Below, piece by piece: positions 55,361 through 64,000 of a stretch of DNA of 64,000 bases. Origin of the DNA: Aplectana chamaeleonis (taxonomy: Eukaryota; Nematoda; Chromadorea; Rhabditida; Cosmocercidae); NCBI GenBank assembly GCA_029168955.1, contig JAPDOI010000131.1:806001-870000 (forward strand). The letters are read 5' to 3'. The first letter of the stretch is position 1. Each line of letters starts with the position of its first letter. The position numbers and the translations under genes are program-made. A model generated the notes under the pieces. That model searched no databases and was not told where the DNA came from. It saw only the letters and a program-made list of their open reading frames with translations.

Positions 55361-55636
55361 GTGGAGCTTCGGTTATGTTTCCAACAGGAGCGATAATTGG
55401 CCGTCGACGAGCCGTTGACAGCAGAACTGAGCACGGTGATCCGTACTGATCACAGCCGTTTCTGGCGACAGTCAGAATTTTTATCGGTATTTGGATGCAG
55501 CTGGCACCATTTGACGCAGCACCATTCACACATGAACACACGCCTTGCATACACTGAGCACATGATGACGAATGACCGTTGCATTGCGTAGAAGCTTGAC
55601 ATTGAGAACCAGGCACTTGGTTGAAAAGGGAGACGG
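55361..55636 (-). CDS. Cysteine-rich EB/CC-module gene, 276-nt exon
   Basis: Acceptor AATCTTTTTCCAG, donor GTGAGT, phase 1 to phase 1. It encodes VPGSQCQASTQCNGHSSSC, then AQCMQGVCSCVNGAASNG and a further Cys pair before a basic segment (STARRRPIIAPV). The first part is a compact EB module (C-x5-C-x6-C-x2-C-x4-C-x-C). It joins 59641-59766 through a Ser codon. Confidence 0.75.
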
Positions 55637-56840
55637 CTGGAAAAAGATTTAATTTAAGGTCTGCAAGGAAAGCTGATCACACTTCAATTTAAAACGCCCC
55701 GCAAAGGAGCTGATGTGAACTTCCGCCTAAAATTATGAGTTATATAGTTAAGATATGATTCGCGTCCTTCCCGCAAGCCCTTCACGCTGCTCACCAATTT
55801 CGACACTGTTGGTTTTTCATTTTCAGCCCAGCAATAACTGTGCTATTAGCTTGGGATAATATCGTTTCAATGTGGTGTGAAAAAACTTTTTATATTGTCC
55901 ACGCCTGCGAGGAAGGACCGGAATTTCGATACGATTAAAGCAGTAAGGTTGAACTTCGTCGTTTTTCTGGTACGTATCATCAGGAAAAAGAATCACTATT
56001 ATGCTGGGATATAAACATTATTATTGAGACTGAATCAAAATTATGACAAAAACGATGGATTCCTACTCGATTATGGTAAGGGGGTGAAGTGCGAACGAGA
56101 AGGGACGTGCAGGGAAAAATTGCGACTGCGCTTTTTGTAGGCACTAATCTAATGCATTACTTGCGGAAAGAAGCCCTGTTCTTGCATGAAACTGCATTCC
56201 GTAATGTGTTGAAGGAGGGCGGCGACCTCCGATTTTCGGCCATGAGTTGAACACCTGGGAATTTCTATAAACTCTAAGCTGAGTGCAAAACGTTCCCTGA
56301 TTTTCCCATAGGATTGGAACCCTAGGAAAAGCAGGGTTTTTGTTCGACTTTCTCCCCAATATTGAAACATCTTCCGTCGCGCACAGTAGAATTGGGACAT
56401 ATGCTACACGCGACGCTGCCGCTGACGTGTCAGATGCGCTGTCATGGGACATAGCATTCGGTGTCATAATCGATCGAAGTGCTGCTTGCGAGGCGGTGGA
56501 AACAACTCACATTAGGCAGTCGGGGGTAGTACGTCGGCACAATAGCGTTGGTACCCCAGGGCAAACATCGAATACTACCCCTCGTTGTGAGCAGGATGTA
56601 CTGCTAACGGCAGCCTATCCTGCCAACCTCTAGTTATCAACAGCCTTTTCTGCAAACGGAGAAAAAATTTGAATTACCACCGTCTTTAGCGGTGTTGGGT
56701 AGGATCATTGTTACAGCCAGCAGCAAGGAGGCCAACCTCGCCACAGTCCGCAACAAGGACATCATCTTCGCCACGTCCAAAATAAAAGGCTTTTCTCGCG
56801 ATGGGCGATGGGGACGATCCCCTCAGCGTCCGTCTAGAAA

Positions 56841-57635
56841 GTGACGCAAGGTCACCTTCTCGGACCGGCCCCAACCGCCAACTGCCCCCTCAGCGAGACT
56901 GGTCGCCTTAGGGGTCATTTACAACAGTCTATTGACATTGCTAGTACTTGGTCTCGCGATTGGAATCTCCCGTTGGCAAAAGAAAAAACGAAGGTTCTCC
57001 ACTTGGGTAATAGCAATGCTAACAGTAAATATACTGTCAGTGGCTGTCAGATCCAAGAAGTTGACCAAATAACTGATTTAGGGTTCACTATTACTACAAG
57101 TCTGAGTTTTCATGAGCACTGTGAATCTATCTCGAATAAAGCAACTTTTGCCATGAATAATATTTTCAGGGGTTTGTCAACTTGCAATCCCTCTGTGCTT
57201 ATCAGAGCTTACACCACGTATGTAAGGCCTCTACTCGAGTACGGTACCCCGGTATTCAACCCCGCCAAACTCAAGAACATCAATAGATTGGAAAAGATAC
57301 AGAACAATTTTACTAGAAGAGTTCTTATCAGACAGCATGGCCTCATTTATGGGCAATTGCCCTCCGCTGCTGAAAGAAATGCACTCTTTGGCCTTGAGCC
57401 TTTGGCTCTCAGACGGAAGAAGAATGATTTATTTCTGTTTCATCATATCCTTTTTAATGGCAAGTTTGGTCTTAGGCCTGGGGATTTCGTGAGAACGAGA
57501 GATTCGGTGACCCGGGGGGGGGTCCGATTAAATTCCACCGTACCGTGTCAAATCCTGAGTGTCGGCGCTGCTTTTTCACTAATAGAATTGTTCCGGTATT
57601 CCAATATCTCAGTAGGAACGATACTACTCCTATAA
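56841..57635 (+). pseudogene. CR1-like reverse transcriptase C-terminal region
   Basis: SRDWNLPLAKEKTKVLHLGN is the end of the RT thumb-side palm, followed by YTVSGCQIQEVDQITDLGFT, HCESISNKATFAMNNIFRG, IRAYTTYVRPLLEYGTPVFN and LEKIQNNFTRRVLIRQHG, the typical CR1/Jockey-type post-RT segment. The YADD catalytic motif and endonuclease are absent. The last 30 codons depart from the family, suggesting a frameshift near 57530 next to a G run. Confidence 0.8.
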
Positions 57636-57862
57636 ACTTCGGCGCCTATAAGAACTTAGTGCACATGAAACTGGCTTCCGGGGAGCGGCGGAGTGACCCT
57701 CCGTAGTGCTGGGTTGCTCGTTTCCCTGTGCTATTCTTCGGACTGATCCATCGTTGTTCTCGTTTCATTGGTTTACAGTACCTTTGCTTTGAATATTCCG
57801 TTTGAGGTTGATTGTTCGTTTTCCCATTTTCTTTTTTTTTTCCACACGAGTGTAAACTTGTG

Positions 57863-57888
<26 letters not shown>
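56885..57888 (+). mobile_element. CR1-like LINE, 5'-truncated 3' fragment
   Basis: Only the part after the RT catalytic centre survives. It ends in (AAAT)n at 57863-57888, a short-repeat 3' end as in CR1 elements, and runs into a long (TA)n. The sense frame is opposite to the surrounding gene. Confidence 0.75.
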
Positions 57889-58212
<324 letters not shown>

Positions 58213-58349
58213 CAGCCGCCGTCGCACAAGAGGATGCTGCAATGTTCATTCGTACCAGACAAATCGTACCAGACAAACCCATTGGACCACCGGCTCTGGA
58301 GAGGCGGCTGCCAATATCACGCTTGCCAGGGTAAACAAAGGAGTTGTAT

Positions 58350-59287
58350 TCCAGCTTAGGCAGCACAAGCTCCTGTTACTTGGCAGCAGCTCCTGCTGCT
58401 AACAGTAGCTACAGCACGGGAGCTGCTAATTATTTTGTGCCGGAGTACTAACGCTGCTGTGCCAACGTACTACCCCGACCGCCTGAAGCCATGTTTTGAC
58501 TGCATCGCTGCGATTTTGCACCCGCTGCTGCAGCGACGTAGCAGCGGCAGCGATTCTGTTCATAGTGCATAGCCTCACGGATGATCGAAAACTTCAATCA
58601 ATCAGTGAAATTAATGGCTCGTAGTCACTAATAACACGTTTCGATTCGTAAACACTGATCTTGTCATGTGAAAGGGTCAACGTTCACTAGACGAAACATG
58701 TCATTCGCTGGCAATCGCTCCATCGCTGCCATAATGGCAGCGATGATCAGCGATTATCGAAAATCGCTCCTCCAGCGGCGAAGCAGTAAAACATAGGTTT
58801 TAGTCGCCGCGACCCAGCGATGTAGGACGTTTGCCACGAAACGAACACAATTGGAGCAGCTTTCCATTACGCGCGATGAAAAAGGAGCAGTTGTCCCTCG
58901 CATGGCCGCAGCGACCACCTGCAGTCAAAACTAGGCTTGAGAGAGAGGGTGGTAGTCCGAATTCTTTCTCCGTTTGCAGAAAAGATTCACGGTCGATTAC
59001 TAGGGGTTGTACTCCAGCATACGTTGGCACGAGATGTTGCCGTTAGCAGCAGCTCCTGCTCACAACTAGGGGTTGTATCCGATGTTTGCCCTAGAGTACT
59101 AACCCTATTGTGCCGACGTAATCAACATGATCGCTCACGTCACATGTTCCTACCCCACACGTCTGGCATCATCAATCCGTATTTTCGGAAGGCTCTTTCT
59201 TCATTATTCGGGCGAATTGAGATGCAAAACTTTGCAAATGTGCAACTTCCACGGGGGGAGGTCACAATCATGCTGAAAAATGTAAGG
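58350..59287. other. Unassigned intronic 0.9 kb rich in AGCAGC/GCAGCG words
   Basis: Short imperfect repeats of AGCAGCAGCTCCTGCTGC and GCAGCGATG type between 58360 and 58800; a second copy-like stretch is near 59041 (AGCAGCAGCTCCTGCTCAC). No exon recognised. Confidence 0.35.
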
Positions 59288-59412
59288 GGTCGTTTATACT
59301 TCCGCCGCCGAACGGCGCGGCGCAATGCATTCCTGTATTATTGATCAGGCGACGCGGCATGATCAATATTATGGAACTGCCGCGCCGCCCGGCGGCGGGA
59401 GTATAAACGACC
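59288..59412. repeat. GC-rich foldback MITE, 125 bp
   Basis: GGTCGTTTATACTTCCGCCG and CGGCGGGAGTATAAACGACC are terminal inverted repeats; inner arms GGCGCGGC/GCCGCGCC, centre TATTATTGATCA. Flanks TGTAAG and TGTAAT may be a short target duplication. Confidence 0.75.
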
Positions 59413-59640
59413 TGTAATGCGAGAATTTTCGCGATGGCTCTAACCCAGCCCCAACCAGCATCTCAAAGATGCTGGCTGTCTCGTTGAACCCAAACGTAGC
59501 CCAGCTGTAGACTGGACCTATCCATGTTGCGCTGGTGGCTTGTAAAGTTTTTTTAGTGAACCCATTTGGTACCCACACTTGTTCATGAATCCCAGCCTTG
59601 ATGTGGAAACATAAGCTGAGCGTAACAGTAGATTTCTTAC
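59413..59640. other. Intron sequence adjacent to the CC exon
   Basis: The minus-strand frame stays open beyond the GTAAGA donor but the cysteine pattern stops there, so I treat this as intron. Confidence 0.45.
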
Positions 59641-59766
59641 ATTTGGAGCAGCAAGTTCCCATGGTACATGAAGCGCCAGCTGGACATGCACTATTCGGCG
59701 AACACTGACAGATAGCATTTGTTTGGCGTGGGCAGACTGGCTCCATTGACAGTAGACAACATCCGC
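59641..59766 (-). CDS. Cysteine-rich EB/CC-module gene, CC-type exon
   Basis: Acceptor GATTTTCTAG, donor GTAAGA, phase 1 to phase 1. It encodes GCCLLSMEPVCPRQ, then ICQCSPNSACPAGASCTMG and TCC. The CC ... CP ... C ... CPxGxxC layout is the nematode CC/lustrin-type cysteine-rich repeat of secreted proteins. Joins 63048-63158 upstream and 55361-55636 downstream without phase conflict. Confidence 0.75.
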
Positions 59767-61575
59767 CTAGAAAATCAAGAAAAGTGATGATCGTGCTCAC
59801 TAGATGAGAACAATTCATAAAATCCTTCAGATTTGCATCAATACTCTCACTAGTTTGGAATGACATTTATTCGGTATAATGCGAACCTCAGCGTACGCAC
59901 GCACGAGCAAGCAAGGTGTCTGAGCAAATTTTTATACGAAATATACTGCTTCTCAAAGCTGCTGAAATAAGGAACGCAAAGTACCAGTGGGATTCGTGCC
60001 AACTGTCCTCGCTGCGCTGTGATCACTGAACAGAGAGAAAGCAACATTGTTAATGGCAAGGTCGTTTATAATACAACGCATTCAATTCATCTGTTTGAAG
60101 AAACCTACATTGCTATGTAAAATTTGATGCCTTAGGATGTTTTGTAATTTCGGGTACCGCGATAGCGTTTGTAACAGTTGATGTCGCACTGCATTGCGAC
60201 TCCTTTCTTGGCCATGGTGCGATCTACCGCAGTACTTTGGGCCGTACCTGCCGTACGAAAAGTATGATAGAACCAATGAGAAAATATTAAGCATATAAAG
60301 AGTATAAGGTTTCGTCGCTACGCGAAGCGATGCCAAGCTTTGGGTGCGAATCGAAGCGCTGCAGATCGAAGCGCGGAGAGATATCGATTGAAACCCACAG
60401 GGAAAGTATGAATCGCATCACGTCCTGACGGAATTCTATGTAGGGCCAGATATGAAAGGAGTCCGCGTTCCGAGGCCAATGACTTGAATCGGGAGGGTAA
60501 TGCGTACAAGCGCTTGGAAAGGGTTTGTAACCGCTCCGCGCATGGCGCCATCCTCTTTGCGACCCAAACCTCTTTCGAGAGCGTTCATGCATGCAGCGCG
60601 GGTGCGGTAAGGATTGTACGCCGCGCGCGGCGAGGACACGCGACGCGTATTACGTCGCGGCGTACCACCGTCGATTCATAGTTGTATCGTGAAGTCAACA
60701 CAAATAAATGGAATGCGTTCCAGCTTAGGAACCGTCTTTTAATGCTAGGGCATTCCATCTTCTTGTATATAACCCATAAATATAGGATTCTTAGTTGTTG
60801 AAAAATTGTTCGAAGCTCCTCAAATCACACTTTACTGGTGAGCTTTCGCCAATAATGGCATCGTCAGACCTTGAAAATATTACAATATGTTCGACCTAGG
60901 TGTGCAAAATATCAAAGTTAAATACATACCGGCTGAAGACACTTTGAGCGGTCGAGGGGTAGCTTGAGCGAGCTAAACACAGGTGCCATAGCGTTGGAAT
61001 TGGGAGGAGGAGCAGACGCTAGAAACCCACCCCTGGTGTATGCAAGTGTGCTTAGAACTACCCCCGAGATGGAAAGGGCCGCCAGCGGGTGCGCGATGTC
61101 ACAGTATCAGTCTCAATAGATCATTCAGTTCTTCCTTTGCGTTGATCTCTGGTTGTATTCGTTGGATTTCCCTTGCCTCCATTATTTTTCTCTCCAGCGG
61201 CCGTATCAGATGTTTATGGAGAACAGTCACGTCAAAAAGAGGAGCGTCTTCCTCCAAGTGCCTTCTTGTACGGTGCTTTGAGAGACTGCTGTTTGGGAGG
61301 CGGCTGGGTTGGACAGTGCTCTGCGATGCTCATCCAGTCGAAATTTCAAAGGCCTCATTGTTTCGCCGACATAACATTCTCCTCCTACCTCCTCTAGAAC
61401 TAACCATATTCACAGAGGTTAGGTGGCAAAATAATTCATCCTCAAGTTACCGATAGATGTTGATTTCTATGCACCTTATTTCAGCTAACTTCTAGCACTA
61501 ATCCTATCATATGAGTGGTAGGCGAGTTTCCAGACATCTCGTTGAAGGTAAATGACCCTATAAACGCTTCTCAGG
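59767..61575. other. Unassigned intronic 1.8 kb
   Basis: No exon with cysteine pattern and matching phase was found. A short minus-strand frame near 60180-60330 starts with a hydrophobic MLNIFSLVLSYF but cannot be extended into a credible gene. No inverted repeat longer than about 20 bases noticed. Confidence 0.35.
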
Positions 61576-61731
61576 CATTGGGGGGTGCTGAGACGCGGAT
61601 CTCTGGGCAGTTGTCACCGGTTGGCGGACCCCCAAATAGGGCGGAGCGATTGATGCGGCTCGGTCGCTCACTCAGACATTCGGGGGTGCTGAGACGCGGA
61701 TCTCTGGGCAGTTGTCACCGATTGGCGAACC
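61576..61731. repeat. Two 54-bp direct repeats
   Basis: 61576-61629 and 61678-61731 share GGGGTGCTGAGACGCGGATC and TCTGGGCAGTTGTCACCG followed by GTTGGCGG/ATTGGCGA, with a 102-bp offset. Two units of a tandem duplication. Confidence 0.75.
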
Positions 61732-61919
61732 GTTTTAACGTCGTTTCATGTGTGTGACGCCAGACGTTCGTCAGGATCATCAACAAGTTTAGACAATGGT
61801 ATTAGCAATGTTGCTGGCATAAAAGGCTTCTCATCTCACAGTGTGTTTCAGTCGGCTCTTCGGAGTCGGACCTGGAAGGTGGCCTCGAGTCACTCACCAG
61901 TAGATCCACCGGATACCGG

Positions 61920-62345
61920 AGGATAATTTTTGTCGCCGAGAGGAGGGGGCTCGGGGGGGGGGGTGGTACCCAACTGTGGGGCCACCTCCCAACGGTCCAC
62001 GGTGGGGTGCACCCACTGCGGACCGGGGCAGTGGGGTGACCCCCCCCCCTCTGGGGACCCAAAAGCGGATTACCCCAATGGCATGCCCCCGGGGCATGTC
62101 AGGTCAGAAAATTTTTGTGATGGTGCGCTCACGGCGAAATTTCAGTGATGGTGCGCGTCTCGGAACACTGCCGACGGTGAGCGCACCTTGTCGCACTCGG
62201 ACGCGCCGTGGAGCCACTGGCCGGTGTTCGGGGCGCGTCTTGGCACCCCGAATGCCTGAGCTGGAGGTACGCCGCGACGCGACACGGAAAGCATGCTTCC
62301 CGCCGCGCCCGGCTAACCCTCTGGTCGCCGCCCATGCCGCGCCAG
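61920..62345. other. GC-rich block with homopolymer runs
   Basis: Strikingly GC-rich compared with surrounding DNA; contains G and C runs (61954, 62041) and the near-palindrome GGCATGCCCCCGGGGCATG (62080-62098). GGTGCGCTCACGG and GGTGAGCGCACC at about 62123 and 62176 are inverted. Several open frames on both strands reflect composition, without recognisable domains. Confidence 0.5.
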
Positions 62346-63047
62346 TCGCCCGCTGGTAATCGGTCGTCAAACTGTTACCCAGGAGCGCAGTTCAATCCTT
62401 ATATCATTTTCCAGATTTCCTGATCATCGGGGGGAGAATTTCACGCTGATCGCAACGTTGTCGCCCAAATCGTTTGGAACCCACAACCAACGGCTTTATA
62501 GCTTTCGGAAGGTAGTGGGTTCGAACGGTGAGAAGTTTGTGGACGAGTTGTTTAGAAATCGTTGTTTTTTGACATTCGCAGTCATTGCTGTGGGGCAAAG
62601 CACAGTAAGAACCTAGACCACTAACAAATGGAAGAACATAGATTGCGATTAAAATCCATCTCGTTCCTATTAGAACCGCAAATCCTGGAGCGGGGGTGGG
62701 GAGGTGTGGAGGGGGTGCTGATCTGGGGGCGGAGGAAAGGGTAATCGAAATGTCCGCGCTCTTTCTGAAGAGCCGAGGTTCCGAAGTTGGCATGGTTGAC
62801 GCACACAGCAAACTGACCATAATATCACTTAGGCAAACGAGCTGGGCCGTGCTCTCAAAATGTTGAACTTAGCGTATCGAGAGTACCGCCCGCAATCTCA
62901 CCGGGGGAAGTATTGATCTTTCCTAGCCATGTGGCCGCGTACATTCAGGTGCGTTTTGAACAAACATTGTACTAGCTTCGAGGCGCATTATAGGGTTCAG
63001 GAGCCGCGCGACTTTTTTGTGTTCTCCCCTCCCGGTCGTTTACCCAC

Positions 63048-63158
63048 CTAGAGGTGTGCATCCATATCCAGGTGGGCAATCAGTTCCTCGATTACATCGC
63101 TGCGCAGCACGACCACCATTCGGACATAGTGGCGGTGGCTCCTGACAGCAGCCTCGTC
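63048..63158 (-). CDS. Cysteine-rich EB/CC-module gene, CC exon 2
   Basis: Acceptor GTTTTCAG, donor GTGGGT, phase 1 to phase 1, 111 nt. It encodes RGCCQEPPPLCPNGGRAA, then CNRGTDCPPGYGC. Joins 63225-63333 through a Gly codon across a 66-nt intron. The one-exon-per-repeat, phase-1 structure suits duplication or loss of modules. Confidence 0.82.
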   Translation of the reverse strand, partial: DEAAVRSHRHYVRMVVVLRSDVIEELIAHLDMDAHL

Positions 63159-63224
63159 CTGAAAACATAAACTTCGGTGAAGGAAAAAAACCCTGAAAAT
63201 TTCAACTGTTGCTCATGCGCTCAC

Positions 63225-63333
63225 CTTCACACACATAACCCATTGGACAGCTGTTACCCATGCCACATACAGATGCAGCGATTATACCCGTTGAACACAT
63301 TGGCATCGCACAACATACTCCGTTTTCACATTG
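63225..63333 (-). CDS. Cysteine-rich EB/CC-module gene, most upstream exon seen
   Basis: Acceptor CACCTTTTCCAG, donor GTGAGC, 109 nt, phase 0 entry and phase 1 exit. It encodes QCENGVCCAMPMCSTG, then VCGMGNSCPMGYVCEG: the same CC/lustrin-type repeat as the next exon. No signal peptide exon was found between here and the window end, so the gene probably starts to the right of 64000. Protein inferred to be secreted or extracellular. Confidence 0.8.
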
Positions 63334-64000
63334 CTGGAAAAGGTGAAAGACATCAAATGAAAATTCGACTTGGACGGAGCAGAGGTCCCCGTCAGACTTC
63401 GTCGAAAAACCTGAGTCCGGGGCGGAAAAACCGTCTGCAACCGACTGAGTCCGGTTGCCCCCAGCGCCAACCAGGTCCTCTGCGGAACACGCAATCGATA
63501 ATGACGATTATCACCTCAGCTGTGAATCGGAATGTGTTTGGTGGCTAATTTTTCTTGTTTTCAACATGTATTTGTCTTCAACTCGTGAACCATTTTTAAG
63601 ATCATCATTGGACAGATGGGGTGAAGATGATTTCGGTTGGGACGCAGCGGGACGCAGTGGGACTCAGTCGGTGTATTGGCCCAGCCCTTGTACGCATGAG
63701 AACCATCAGTATCGACCGGAGGGATTGCGGTGGGCATCAGGCGGTCGCAGTCGGACTCACAAGGGAAGGATCATTACAAGCCGGGGCCATTCTAAATGAT
63801 ATATGCATTACTAGGACCAGTTTTTGACGTAGAATTTGAATTTTTACTCTGTAGCTGCGAATCTTTCCTCTGAACGAAGTTATGAGAATTTTTTTGCGCT
63901 TAACTCGTAGACGCATCATAATGCGTAATCCATGTCTTTTTCGCATCCTGAGATACGCTGATGTGACTTCTACACCAGTAATCACCTGATAGTGTGTTAT
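63334..64000. other. Unassigned right edge
   Basis: No further exon recognised. Expected to be intron upstream (in the minus-strand sense) of the cysteine-rich gene. Confidence 0.35.

Noticed and set aside
60082..60336. Short minus-strand frame starting with a hydrophobic segment (MLNIFSLVLSYF)
   Set aside because: Could mimic a secreted peptide, but the rest is low-complexity basic sequence, no splice arrangement fits and no cysteine pattern links it to the neighbouring gene.

Overview
This window is repeat-dominated eukaryotic DNA, most likely from a nematode. The host exons have short TTTCAG/TTTTAG-type acceptors, one has a trans-splice-like acceptor 11 nt before its ATG, the multi-exon cysteine-rich protein uses nematode-style EB/CC modules, and an intact RTE retrotransposon is of the type common in strongylid (hookworm-like) worms. 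The strongylid assignment is inference. I saw no prokaryotic operons, rRNA, tRNA or CRISPR.

Layout. 1-2312: the 5' part of a LINE (copy 1, minus) inserted in a hAT-like element. 2540-3734: two 5' exons of a minus-strand host gene (possible membrane transporter). 4739-8085: long-TIR foldback elements, including a 42-bp satellite. 9735-15247: LINE copy 2, split by a 2,058-bp hAT-like insertion with an exact 8-bp target duplication. 16.8-20.4 kb: tandem repeats, foldbacks and a mariner deletion derivative. 22.7-31.5 kb: a four-level nest (foldback, hAT-A, hAT-B, LINE copy 3), each level but the outermost supported by target duplications. 31960-33790: a second, complete copy of the hAT-like element seen at 1285-2312.

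36483-63333: at least seven supported minus-strand exons (plus two tentative ones) of a cysteine-rich EB/CC-module protein, spread over about 27 kb. Its introns hold a full-length intact RTE (37334-40606, opposite strand), LINE copy 5 (about 41.4-44.9 kb), a long-TIR element with a Penelope-like reverse transcriptase remnant (45.6-47.8 kb), another long-TIR element (47.8-49.6 kb), a foldback (50029-50597), LINE copy 4 (50883-54347), a CR1-like fragment ending in (AAAT)n(TA)n (56.9-58.1 kb) and small GC-rich foldbacks.

The most notable signal is in the LINEs. All five copies, from two distinct families, encode a 2A-like octapeptide (GVERNPGP or GIEANPGP, preceded by a Leu-rich stretch) immediately before a PHD-like zinc finger and an APE endonuclease/reverse transcriptase. 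Both families carry Gly where canonical 2A has Asp. In the family with four copies the 2A frame has no ATG, whereas two other frames at the 5' end do.
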